This document shows, piece after piece, positions 42,902 to 51,410 of a DNA stretch of 64,000 nucleotides. Each line of letters starts with the position of its first letter. Position 1 is the first letter of the stretch. The notes under the pieces were generated by a model. That model worked only from the letters and a program-made list of their open reading frames with translations. It was not told where the DNA came from and searched no databases. The stretch covers positions 124,001-188,000 of the forward strand of contig DATNAQ010000096.1 of NCBI GenBank assembly GCA_035607415.1, written 5' to 3'. The position numbers were made by a program, and so were the translations under genes. The DNA comes from JAQBQH01 sp035607415. Its GTDB lineage: Bacteria; Myxococcota_A; Polyangia; Palsa-1104.

Positions 42902-43888
42902 ATGAACCGCAACCTCAAACTCAGCATCCTCGCCGTTGCAGCGCTGACTCTGCCGGCGTGCCTCTCGGGGTACTCCCCCGGTCAAGAAGGAACGCCCCCG
43001 ACGACGTCGCAGAACAACGGCGGCGGCGGCGGTGGTGGCGGCGGCACGGCGGGCAGCGGCGGTGGCGGCGGTGGCGGGACGAGCGGCCCGACGACAACGG
43101 CGAAGGATCTCTTCACCGCCAACGTCGCGCCGATCGTCCAGCGCTGCAGCGCCGCGGCCTGCCACGGCTCGGGCACCACGACGACGCCGACGCAGTTCGC
43201 CTACGCCATGCCGACGCTGTACGACAACATCACCAGCTACGCCAGCCGCGTGCTTGGTGACTTCGACAAGACGCAGGCCACGATCATCTCCAAGATCCAG
43301 GCCGGCGGTCACAACGGCATGAGCTACACCGCGACCGAGCTGCAGAGCATCGGCGACTGGCTCGACCTCGAGCACCAGGAGCGCGCCGCCACGGGCAACA
43401 CCTCCGATCCGCGGGAGGCGCTGCTCGAGAAGTGGTCGGGCTGCATGGCGCAGACCGACTTCGACACCGCCAAGGTGGCGACGGCGTGGGCGAACAAGAC
43501 CACCGACACGACCAACACCGCCTGCAAGCAGTGCCACGTCAACGGCCAGGGCTTCCTCGCCAACCAGGACTCGACCCGTATGTTCCAGATCCTCACCACG
43601 CAGAAGAATCCGGCGGGTGGCTGGTTCCTCGAGATGTACTTCACGGTGGACCAGACGACCGATCCGGCGAACCCGAAGATCATCATCAACCGCGACCTCA
43701 TCACGCGTGCGTCGATGGGCACGGCGCAGCACGAGAAGTTCCAGGTCGACACGGATCGCAACGGCGGCAACCCGCCCGCGATGACGGCGCTCACCAACTT
43801 CTACAACACGACGATGACCAAGTTCACCGCGGCTGGCGCGGCGGGCTGTGGTCCGTCGACGCTCGGCAATCCGCTTCCCTCTCCGTAA
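42902..43888 (+). CDS. cytochrome c-like lipoprotein with poly-Gly linker
   Basis: 328 residues starting MNRNLKLSILAVAALTLPAC, a lipoprotein signal, then a Gly/Ser tract of about 25 residues. Two possible heme sites are seen: RCSAAACHGSG, which is a rare CX4CH spacing, and a standard CKQCHVNGQG near residue 213. The segment between them (LFTANVAPIVQRC ... ELQSIGDWLDLE) has the helical layout of a small cytochrome c domain. The region around FLEMYFTVDQTTDPANPKII is a separate domain. A gggag Shine-Dalgarno precedes ATG 42902. It is likely co-transcribed with the MYXO-CTERM gene and ended by the terminator at 43911. Confidence 0.78.
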   Translation: MNRNLKLSILAVAALTLPACLSGYSPGQEGTPPTTSQNNGGGGGGGGGTAGSGGGGGGGTSGPTTTAKDLFTANVAPIVQRCSAAACHGSGTTTTPTQFAYAMPTLYDNITSYASRVLGDFDKTQATIISKIQAGGHNGMSYTATELQSIGDWLDLEHQERAATGNTSDPREALLEKWSGCMAQTDFDTAKVATAWANKTTDTTNTACKQCHVNGQGFLANQDSTRMFQILTTQKNPAGGWFLEMYFTVDQTTDPANPKIIINRDLITRASMGTAQHEKFQVDTDRNGGNPPAMTALTNFYNTTMTKFTAAGAAGCGPSTLGNPLPSP

Positions 43889-43910
43889 GCAGCAACGTTC
43901 GGCAACACAA

Positions 43911-43949
43911 GGCGCCCGGCTCGTGCCCCCCTCGCGAGCCGGGCGTTCT
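43911..43949 (+). terminator. strong intrinsic terminator after the cytochrome gene
   Basis: An 11-bp perfect stem, CGCCCGGCTCG (43912-43922) with CGAGCCGGGCG (43934-43944), encloses an 11-base loop and is followed by ttctt. It starts 23 bp after the stop at 43888 and ends 39 bp before the kinase gene, so it should close the MYXO-CTERM/cytochrome transcript. Confidence 0.85.
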
Positions 43950-43987
43950 TCTATCCGGAGATCTGCTACAACCGCTCCGTCGACCCC

Positions 43988-46732
43988 ATGAACAAGAAAG
44001 ACGAGGCGGCGTCGGTCACGCTGTCGGCGACCGACGACGGCGGACAACACGCCGGTCTCGAGCGCGCGGACGAGCTCGGCCGCTACATCGTGCTCGGGCA
44101 GATCGGCGCCGGCGGGATGGGCGTGGTCTACCTCGCCTACGATCCCGATCTCGACCGCAAGGTGGCAGTCAAGGTGGTGCAGCCCGACGCGGGGACTGAC
44201 GAAGCGCGGTTGTTGCGCGAGGCGCGCGCGATGGCGCGGGTGCAACACCTCAACGTCATCGCCGTTCACGACGTCGGTATCACGCCCGAAGGCGTATTCA
44301 TCGCGATGGAGCTCATCGAGGGGATGACGCTCGCGCGTTGGCTCGACGAACGCAAAGCCGACTGGAGAGCGATCGTCGACGTCTACGTGCAGGCTGGGCG
44401 CGGTCTGGCCGCGGCGCACGCGGTCGGCCTCGTTCATCGCGATTTCAAGCCGACGAACGTGCTCGTAGGCGCCGACGGACGCGCACGGGTCGGCGACTTC
44501 GGGTTGGCGCGTTCAACCGCGCCGGCTTCGGCGAGCGCGTCTGCTGCCGAGAATGAGGCTTCGAGCGCGGCCGCCGATGTGACGGCCCAGCCCCTCGATG
44601 CCGTCACGAGGACGGGTCGCCTCGTGGGAACGCCGAGCTACATGTCGCCCGAGCAGCTGCTCGGCGAGCCCTTCGATGCGCGCAGCGATCAGTTCAGCTT
44701 CAGCGTCGCGCTCTATCGCGCCCTGTTTGGCGAGCGGCCCTTCGCGGGCGAGAGCATGGCCGAGATCGCGGCTGAAATTGGGGCTGGCCGGCTACGGCAG
44801 CCGCCTCGAGCGTCGCGCGTGCCGCCGTGGCTGCAGAAGGTCGTTCTGCGCGGCTTGTCGGTGCGCGCCGAAGATCGTTGGCCCTCGATGGACGCGATGC
44901 TGGCGGCCCTGCAGCGCGACCCGGACCGCATTCGTCGCCGGCGGCTCGTCGGCGGGGGCGTCATCGTGGGGCTGGCAGCGCTCGCCGTCGTAGTGCCCAT
45001 GACCCGACGTGGTGCCCAGCTCTGTCGCGGCTCGCAGCGCGAGCTCGCGGGCGTCTGGGACGGTCCTGCGCGGGCGCGCGTGCACGCCGCGTTCGTCGCC
45101 AGCGGTCATCCCGACGGCGAGGAGACGTTTTCGCGGGTTGCCGGTGCGCTCGATGGCTGGGCGGCGGAGTTCGTCGGCGCTCACGTCGATGCGTGTGAGG
45201 CGACGCGTGTGCGGCACGAGCTGTCGGGCGAAGCGCTCGATCTGCGGATGGCGTGCCTTGATCGGCGGGCCGACGAAGTGAAGGCGCAGGTCGACCTGTT
45301 TGCCGCCGCCGATCGCAAGCTGGTCGAGCGCGCGACGCGCATGGTCGGCTCGTTGCCGAGCGTGAGCATGTGCAGCGACGTGGCGGCGCTGCGCGCGACG
45401 GTGCCGGTGCCGGCGGACAAGGGCGTTCGCGCCACCATCGATGGTCTGCACAAGGAGCTAGCGCGGGGAGTCGCGCTCACCGCCGCCGCGAAGTTCGACG
45501 AGGCCGCGGCCCTATTGGAGCGGGCGTTGTCGGCCGCGACGTCGACGGGATACCGGCCCATCGAGGGAGAGGCCGCGGGCGATCTCGGCTTCGTCGAGCT
45601 GCAACGTGGCAAGCTCGAGCGCGCGGAGAAGCTGTTGTTCGAGGCCGTCGAAGCGGACCGCGCCGGCCGCGACGCCGTCGACGAGGTCTTCTGCTGGACG
45701 CACCTCGTGCATGCTGCGGCGGATCAGGGGCGATACGACGAAGCGCAGCGGCGCGGACGATATGCGATGGCCGCGTTCGAAGCGAGCGGCATGCGTGACC
45801 AGCGCCCGCTCGCGCGGCTGTTGCTCGCGATGGGGACCGCGGACAGCTACCAGGGGCGCTTTGCCGAGGCGCTCGCGGAGGACCGGCGCGCGCTCGCCAT
45901 CCGCGAGGCCGGAGAGGGCGGCGGTAGGCCCAGCCAGCTCGGTGAGGCGCTCGAAGATGTGGCGGCCGTGCTCAACGGTCTCGGCCGCTACGACGAGGCC
46001 GAGCCCTATATCCGTCGCGCGCTCGCGCAGTGGGAGCGCGAGTCCGGGCGCGACAGCCCGTTCTACGCATCCTCACTCTTCAACCTCGCCCTCACCCTCG
46101 TCGGTCAGGGACACTACGACGCGGCTCTCGTCGAGTATCGCAAAGTGATCGACATCTGGGAGCGCAAGCTCGGCAAGGAGAACCCACGGTTGGTGCTGGC
46201 GCTCACCAACACGGGCGACGTGCTGCGCAGCTTGCATCGATATGACGAGGCCCTGGTGTACGACCGGCGCGCGCTGGCGCTCGCCGAGAAGACCAAGGGT
46301 CCCGATCACCGCGACGTCGGCCTGGCGCTGAACAACCTCGCCGATGTGTTGCGCCTCAGGCACGACGACGACGAGGCGCTCGCCGACTATCGCCGCGCGA
46401 TCGCGATCTGGCAGGCCAAGCTGACGGCCGATCACCCGTACTTCGTGGCCGCGTGGACGGGCATCGGCGAGATCGATCTCGATCGCAAGCAGCCGGCGCG
46501 CGCGCTCGTCGCGCTGGACAAGGCGGCCGCGATCGCCGAGAAGCACGCCGACGATCCGCTTCCGCTGGCGGAGGTGCGCTTCGCGCTCGCCCGCGCCGAG
46601 TGGGATGGCGGCCGCGATCATGGGCGTGCGCGCGAGCGGGCCGTCGCGGCGCGGGGCGCCTTCGCCGCGGCGCGGAATCAGGGCGAAGAGCTCGCGGCGG
46701 TGGACGCGTGGCTCACGACCCATCGGCCGTGA
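43988..46732 (+). CDS. Ser/Thr protein kinase with C-terminal TPR domain
   Basis: 914 residues. The kinase domain (about 30-305) has the ATP loop IGAGGMGVVY, Lys in VAVKVV, the catalytic HRDFKPTNVL near 152 and DFGLARS near 172, followed by GTPSYMSPEQLLGEPFDARS, so it appears fully active. One membrane helix (about 315-340, GGGVIVGLAALAVVVPM) is followed by an extracytoplasmic region with several cysteines and then about 7-8 TPRs (for example YDEAEPYIRRALAQWE, YDEALVYDRRALALAE). This is the standard PknB-TPR architecture of Myxococcota. Substrate unknown. Its stop is 7 bp from that of the convergent beta-propeller gene. Confidence 0.93.
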   Translation: MNKKDEAASVTLSATDDGGQHAGLERADELGRYIVLGQIGAGGMGVVYLAYDPDLDRKVAVKVVQPDAGTDEARLLREARAMARVQHLNVIAVHDVGITPEGVFIAMELIEGMTLARWLDERKADWRAIVDVYVQAGRGLAAAHAVGLVHRDFKPTNVLVGADGRARVGDFGLARSTAPASASASAAENEASSAAADVTAQPLDAVTRTGRLVGTPSYMSPEQLLGEPFDARSDQFSFSVALYRALFGERPFAGESMAEIAAEIGAGRLRQPPRASRVPPWLQKVVLRGLSVRAEDRWPSMDAMLAALQRDPDRIRRRRLVGGGVIVGLAALAVVVPMTRRGAQLCRGSQRELAGVWDGPARARVHAAFVASGHPDGEETFSRVAGALDGWAAEFVGAHVDACEATRVRHELSGEALDLRMACLDRRADEVKAQVDLFAAADRKLVERATRMVGSLPSVSMCSDVAALRATVPVPADKGVRATIDGLHKELARGVALTAAAKFDEAAALLERALSAATSTGYRPIEGEAAGDLGFVELQRGKLERAEKLLFEAVEADRAGRDAVDEVFCWTHLVHAAADQGRYDEAQRRGRYAMAAFEASGMRDQRPLARLLLAMGTADSYQGRFAEALAEDRRALAIREAGEGGGRPSQLGEALEDVAAVLNGLGRYDEAEPYIRRALAQWERESGRDSPFYASSLFNLALTLVGQGHYDAALVEYRKVIDIWERKLGKENPRLVLALTNTGDVLRSLHRYDEALVYDRRALALAEKTKGPDHRDVGLALNNLADVLRLRHDDDEALADYRRAIAIWQAKLTADHPYFVAAWTGIGEIDLDRKQPARALVALDKAAAIAEKHADDPLPLAEVRFALARAEWDGGRDHGRARERAVAARGAFAAARNQGEELAAVDAWLTTHRP

Positions 46733-46739
46733 GCCGCGA

Positions 46740-48620
46740 CTACTGAATCGGCGCGGGCGTGCAGAAGTTGTCGATGCAGGTCTCGTTGGGCATGCACTGC
46801 GACAGATCGATCTGCGTGCACGGCGCGCGCTCGACCTTCTCGGTCCACTGCGCGATGTGGTTGCCCGTCGTCATGTCCTGAAAGGGCAGCCAGAAGGCGG
46901 GATAGCCGCCGTCGCCGGCGGCGGCGCGATCGGGCGAGACCGCGACCATCCAGAGCTGCGCGATCTGCATGTCCTGCGTCTTGCCCGCCTGCTGCAGGCG
47001 CAGGCCGTAGTCGCGGCGCGACGAGAAGGTGAGCCAGTAGATCGGCTTGCCCTGGAAGGTCTGCGCGAATGGCGCGAACTTGGGCCACGAGTTGCCGGCG
47101 GTGACGTTGACCGCGGTGAGATCGACGGGCGCGCCGCCCGCCGTCGGCACGACGAGGATCTTGGCATCGGGCGCGTCGTACGAGTTCATCGCCGAGCGGT
47201 TGAACGCGACCCACGCGCCGTCGGGCGAGAGCGACGGATAGTAATTGTTGCCGCCGCCGGAGACGAGCGTGCTCTCGCCGGAGAACATGGTGCCGCTGAC
47301 GTTGGTCATCATGAGCGTGCCCATCGAGACGCCGGGCTGCGCGCCGCACAGGCCGAGCGGACAGGCCGACGACGAGTCGCGCACGAAGACGATCCTGGTG
47401 CCGTCGGCGCTCCAGTCGGGCATGGTGGCGTTCATGATGGCGCCCGCGGCGAGCGACATGCCGTTGCCGGTGTCGATGAGCGCGAGGTTGGCGCCGCTGT
47501 TGATGAGCGCCTGCGTGCCGTCGGGCGAGAGCGCCTCGAAGTTGGAGCCGCTGCCGCCGGGGAAGCCGCCGCCGGGAATGCCGCCGCCGCCGGTGCCGCC
47601 CGAGTCGAAGAGCGTGGCGCGCGTGGCGACGTCGAGCGTGCGCAGCTCGGCGGGACCGGGCACGTTCATGCCGACGGCGATGCGCGCGCCGTTGCGCGAC
47701 AAGACGTGGCAGCCGACGCAGGTCGAGCCGGCCTTGGCGGCGGTGTAGAACTGCTCGGCGGTCTGGTTGCGCAGGCCGAAGTCGTAGCGGAGGATCGAGC
47801 CCGACGCGGCGGCCCAGTAGTAGAGGCCGCCCTGCAGATCGGCGTCGGCGAAGGAGAGCTTCTGCGCCGGCGCGCTGCCGACGGGGCCGCCGTTGCCGGA
47901 GCCGTCGGTCGACCGCAGCGAGAGATCGATCGTGGTCCCGGCCGAGGCGTGGCTGAGGAGCTTCCACGTGTCCTCGTCGGGCAACAGCGCGCAGCCGCCA
48001 CCGACGGCGTTGCAGGTGGTGTAGATCTTCAGCTCGAGCGCCGGGCCGACGAAGCCGACCTCGTAGAGTGACGTGCCCGCCGGCGGCGTGAACTGCACCT
48101 CGAGCTCGCTCAGGTTCGGCGGGATGAGCGTGCCGTCGGGCGGATAGACCATCGCCGGCGCGGCGCCCGTCGGTGCGCCGCCGAATTTGCCGGGCGCATC
48201 GGGCGGCGCGCCGGGCGCGATCACGATCTTCTTGATGTGCACGGTGAGCGGCGTGCGGCCGAAGTGATCGCCCTTGGTCGCGCGCACGTTGCTGACGCCG
48301 GCGCCCATGCCGCTGGCGCTGAAGGTCGCGCCCGAGAAGCTGCCGAGCAGCGGATCCTCGACGAGGATCGTGCAGTCGCCGGTGACGTCGTTGCCGCCGG
48401 CGTCGTGCACTTTGTAGTCCTGCGACGGCAGCGGCATGCCGTCGACGATGTCGAGCGTGACGTTCGCCGGCGTGACGACGAGATCTTCGATGCCGTTGTT
48501 GCCGCCCGAGCCGCCGCCGCCGGTGCCGCCGTTCCCGCCGCCGCCGTTGCGTCCGGCGGGCGTGCCGCAGCCGATGACGAGGATCGCGAAACAACAGGAG
48601 AGGGTCGACGCGCGCGTCAT
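46740..48620 (-). CDS. lipoprotein with a CXXCH site and PD40/TolB-like beta-propeller
   Basis: 626 residues from ATG 48620 (MTRASTLSCCFAILVIGC, lipobox VIGC), then a Gly/Asn tract. An Ig-like domain (about 45-125) is followed by a second beta domain and by STCVGCHVLSRNG, a heme-c motif. The second half shows WD40-like repeats, LSPDGTQALINS, WSADGTRIVFVRDSS and LSPDGAWVAFNRSA, typical of TolB/PD40 propellers. Cysteines near the end (PCTQIDLSQCMPNETCIDNF plus C) likely form disulfides. Such 'propeller with CXXCH' lipoproteins are common in Myxococcota; their partners are not known. No Shine-Dalgarno is evident, so the start relies on the signal peptide. Confidence 0.8.
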   Translation of the reverse strand: MTRASTLSCCFAILVIGCGTPAGRNGGGGNGGTGGGGSGGNNGIEDLVVTPANVTLDIVDGMPLPSQDYKVHDAGGNDVTGDCTILVEDPLLGSFSGATFSASGMGAGVSNVRATKGDHFGRTPLTVHIKKIVIAPGAPPDAPGKFGGAPTGAAPAMVYPPDGTLIPPNLSELEVQFTPPAGTSLYEVGFVGPALELKIYTTCNAVGGGCALLPDEDTWKLLSHASAGTTIDLSLRSTDGSGNGGPVGSAPAQKLSFADADLQGGLYYWAAASGSILRYDFGLRNQTAEQFYTAAKAGSTCVGCHVLSRNGARIAVGMNVPGPAELRTLDVATRATLFDSGGTGGGGIPGGGFPGGSGSNFEALSPDGTQALINSGANLALIDTGNGMSLAAGAIMNATMPDWSADGTRIVFVRDSSSACPLGLCGAQPGVSMGTLMMTNVSGTMFSGESTLVSGGGNNYYPSLSPDGAWVAFNRSAMNSYDAPDAKILVVPTAGGAPVDLTAVNVTAGNSWPKFAPFAQTFQGKPIYWLTFSSRRDYGLRLQQAGKTQDMQIAQLWMVAVSPDRAAAGDGGYPAFWLPFQDMTTGNHIAQWTEKVERAPCTQIDLSQCMPNETCIDNFCTPAPIQ

Positions 48621-48665
48621 GCGGCGTGTGTGACGCGGTCCTATAGTTGGGGACAAAAGGCATCA

Positions 48666-48680
48666 GTCGGGTGGCCCGAC
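48666..48680 (-). terminator. weak hairpin downstream of the PAS kinase operon
   Basis: GTCGGG and CCCGAC form a 6-bp stem with a 3-base loop; on the minus strand it is followed by tgatgccttttg. It lies about 60 bp past the kinase stop at 48740. The T-stretch is short, so the call is tentative. Confidence 0.3.
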
Positions 48681-48739
48681 CAGCAGCGACGGGAAACCGG
48701 GAAATTCCGGAAATCGCGAAATCAGCCGTCGGTGCTCGC

Positions 48740-49873
48740 TCAGCGCGCGTAGACGGGCAGGGCGACGCGCACGATGGTGCCGCGCCCGTCGGGCGGCTCG
48801 TCGACGGCGATGCTGCCGCCGAAGGAGCTGACGATGCCGTGGCAGACCGAGAGGCCGAGGCCGGTGCCGCCGCCGATGCCCCTGGTGCTGAAGAACGGAT
48901 CGAAGATGCGGCCGCGGACGTCGGCGGGGATGCCGATGCCGGTGTCGCGCACGGTGACGACGACCTGGTCGCCGTCGAGCGTGGCGCGCACGCGCACCTC
49001 GTTGTCTTCGGGGGCGCCGGCGACGATCGCCTGCGCCGCGTTGACCAGGATGTTCACGAACACCTGACACAGGCGTGTGGCGTTGCCGTCGACGGGCGGC
49101 AGCGGTGCGTGCTCCTGGATGACGCGGGCGCGCGCCTTGACCATGTTGCCGGCCATGCGCTCGGCGGCCTGCAGGACGCCGCCGAGATCGACCGGGCCGC
49201 GCTCGACGGAGTCGCCGCGGGCGAACAGGCGCAGGTCGCGCACGATGAGGCGCACGCGCTCGGCGCCTTCGCGCGCGTCGTCGAGCGCGGCGAGGATCTC
49301 GGCGGGCGACATGCGGTTCGCCGGCGGCGGCACGGCGTCGCCCGGCGGCGCCAGCTCTTCGCGCAAAAGCTCGAGGTTGGCCGTCACGCAGGCGAGCGGA
49401 TTGTTGATCTCGTGGGCCACGCCCGAGGCCAGCGTGCCGACGGCGGCCATGCGATCGGCCATCTGCAGCCGCTCGCGCAGGGCGCGCTCCTCGGTGACGT
49501 CGCGCCACGTCGTCAACCAGGCGTCGGCGCCGTTCCAGCGCAGCGGCCGCGCCGCGCAGGACTCGATGGTGCCGATGCGCCCGTCGGCGCGATCGTAGCG
49601 GAACTCGAAGGGCGGACGCGTCTCGCCGCGGTCGGTGGCGGCCAGCTTCTCGGCGAACGCATCGCGATATTCGGGCCGCGCCAGGTCGACGACGCGGCGC
49701 CCGACGAGCGCCGCCGGCTCCACGCCGAACGACGCCGCGACGGCGCGATTGACGTAGGCGATGACGTTGCCCTGCCGCACCATGATGCCGACCGGGACTG
49801 CGTCGATCACGCTGCGCAGCTCGCGCTCATCGCGGGTCATGAGCGGATCGAACGTTATCACAGTGTCGGACAT
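48740..49873 (-). CDS. PAS-domain sensor histidine kinase
   Basis: 377 residues from ATG 49873, no membrane segment. A PAS domain (about 15-135, ELRSVIDAVPVGIMVRQGNV) is followed by the H-box ASGVAHEINNPLACV of the NtrB-like type, an N-box VFVNILVNAAQAI and an ATP lid GGGTGLGLSVCHGIV. The start is 2 bp after the stop of the upstream receiver-EAL gene (TGA-at-ATG), implying coupling. It is the last gene of the sigma-PilZ-EAL-kinase operon and the obvious candidate to phosphorylate the receiver of the EAL protein; that pairing is inferred from order. Confidence 0.92.
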   Translation of the reverse strand: MSDTVITFDPLMTRDERELRSVIDAVPVGIMVRQGNVIAYVNRAVAASFGVEPAALVGRRVVDLARPEYRDAFAEKLAATDRGETRPPFEFRYDRADGRIGTIESCAARPLRWNGADAWLTTWRDVTEERALRERLQMADRMAAVGTLASGVAHEINNPLACVTANLELLREELAPPGDAVPPPANRMSPAEILAALDDAREGAERVRLIVRDLRLFARGDSVERGPVDLGGVLQAAERMAGNMVKARARVIQEHAPLPPVDGNATRLCQVFVNILVNAAQAIVAGAPEDNEVRVRATLDGDQVVVTVRDTGIGIPADVRGRIFDPFFSTRGIGGGTGLGLSVCHGIVSSFGGSIAVDEPPDGRGTIVRVALPVYAR

Positions 49874-49875
49874 AT

Positions 49876-50997
49876 TCACGGCAGAGTCGGAGCCTTCAGC
49901 TCGGGCGCTGGCCGGGCGATCAGATAACCCTGCAGAAGATCGAGCCCGATGGTGAGGAGCGCGTCGCGTTCGGCGGGCGTCTCGACGCCCTCGGCGATGA
50001 TGTCGCTGCCGAGCGCGCGGCACAGCTGCACGGTCGATTCGACGATCTTCAGCTGCGCGGGCGAGCCGTCGATGCCGCGCACGAGCGACATGTCGAGCTT
50101 GACGAACTCCGGCGCCACCCGCGCCAGCGACGTCAGGCCGGCGTAGCCTTCGCCGAGGTCGTCGATGGCGATGCGATAGCCGAGCGCGCGCAGGCGGCGC
50201 AGACGATCGGCGAGATCGGGGATGGCGTCGAGGCCGGCGCGCTCGGTCACCTCGAGCACGACGCGGCGGGCGTGGCGCGACAGCGGCGCCTCGAGCGCGT
50301 AGAGATGCTCGTCGAGAAAATCGATCGGATGCAGGTTCACGAACAGGCGCGCCAGCGACGTCGAGGCGGTGACGGCGACGGCGTCGCGGATGCGCCGGCC
50401 GAGCTCGGGCAGCCGCTCGAGGCGGCCGGCCATGTCGATGAGCGCGCCCGGATGCGGCACCGACGGCTCGCGCGTGCGCACCAGCGCCTCGTAGGCGTAG
50501 ACCTCGCGGCGGCCGTAGCGGACGATCGGCTGATAGACCATGTAGAGCGACTCGAACGCGCGCTCGAGCACGGCGGCGTTGGCCGCGTCGTGATCGGCGC
50601 GGCGATCGTGGCGGTCACCGCCGTCGCGATTGCGCGCGCGGATGGCGTCGCTGGCGGCGCGCATGAGATCGGGCGAGTCGATCGGCTTGACCAGGTAGCG
50701 CAGGGCGCCGGCGGCGACCGCGTCGATCGCCGTCTCCAGCGTCGGCGCGCCGGTCATGAGGATCACCGGCAGGCCGGGATCGCGCGCGCGCAGCGTCGCC
50801 AGCACCTCGAGACCGCCGGCGCCGGGGAGCCCGAGATCGACGAAGGCGCAGTCGTAGCGCCGCTTGGCGACCATGGTCGCGGCCTCCTGGCCGTCGCTGG
50901 CCTGGGCGACGTCGTGACCGGCGCGCGCGAGCACGCGGGTGAACGCGCGCAAGAGCAGCGGCTCGTCGTCGACCACGAGAATCGTCCCTCGTACCAT
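49876..50997 (-). CDS. response regulator with EAL domain, c-di-GMP phosphodiesterase
   Basis: 373 residues. The receiver has LVVDDEP, Asp in FVDLGLP and Lys in VKPID. The EAL domain retains the active-site set: YEALVRT, FVNLHPID, LEVTERAG, IAIDDLGEGYAGL, FVKLDMSLVRG and AEGVET. It should degrade c-di-GMP under control of phosphorylation. It is closely similar in layout and wording to the protein at 9500-10669. ATG 50997 has gaggga ahead. The PilZ gene lies 41 bp upstream and the PAS kinase follows after 2 bp. Confidence 0.93.
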   Translation of the reverse strand: MVRGTILVVDDEPLLLRAFTRVLARAGHDVAQASDGQEAATMVAKRRYDCAFVDLGLPGAGGLEVLATLRARDPGLPVILMTGAPTLETAIDAVAAGALRYLVKPIDSPDLMRAASDAIRARNRDGGDRHDRRADHDAANAAVLERAFESLYMVYQPIVRYGRREVYAYEALVRTREPSVPHPGALIDMAGRLERLPELGRRIRDAVAVTASTSLARLFVNLHPIDFLDEHLYALEAPLSRHARRVVLEVTERAGLDAIPDLADRLRRLRALGYRIAIDDLGEGYAGLTSLARVAPEFVKLDMSLVRGIDGSPAQLKIVESTVQLCRALGSDIIAEGVETPAERDALLTIGLDLLQGYLIARPAPELKAPTLP

Positions 50998-51038
50998 CGG
51001 TGGTCCCTCGTTTTTCGGCAGCGGTGTACACGCGGCGC

Positions 51039-51410
51039 TCATTGCGGCATCTCGGGCTCGGGCTCCCACAGGAGCGGCTCGCGCAGCTCTGCGAAGTGCA
51101 TGAGCTGGCGCAGCGCCTCCATCGGCAGCGCGTGCCATTCGATGCCGACGCCGGCGGGCAGCCCGGACGACGCGCGCTCGGGCTCACGCACCCAGCGCAC
51201 GACGCCGGTCAGCTGCAGACGCGTGGCGTCGGGCAGCGTGACGACGATGTCGACGGCGGCGCCGATCGGCGGCATGTCGACGATGGCGACGAAGATACCG
51301 CCCGCGGACACGTCGTACGACAGCCCGGCGTAGAAGTTGTCGTCGCTTTCGAGATCGACGGCCGCGTGGAGCGCCCAGCGAGGAAAGATTCGTCGCCCGC
51401 GCCCGTTCAT
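51039..51410 (-). CDS. PilZ domain protein (c-di-GMP receptor)
   Basis: 123 residues. Both c-di-GMP motifs are present: RIFPR (RxxxR) at the N-terminus and DVSAGGIFV ([D/N]xSxxG), followed by the beta strands of a single PilZ barrel (LQLTGVVRWVRE) and a short C-terminal helix. No output domain is attached, so it probably works by binding a partner. Its ATG overlaps the stop of the sigma-factor gene (ATGA), which makes it the second gene of the operon. Confidence 0.9.
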   Translation of the reverse strand: MNGRGRRIFPRWALHAAVDLESDDNFYAGLSYDVSAGGIFVAIVDMPPIGAAVDIVVTLPDATRLQLTGVVRWVREPERASSGLPAGVGIEWHALPMEALRQLMHFAELREPLLWEPEPEMPQ

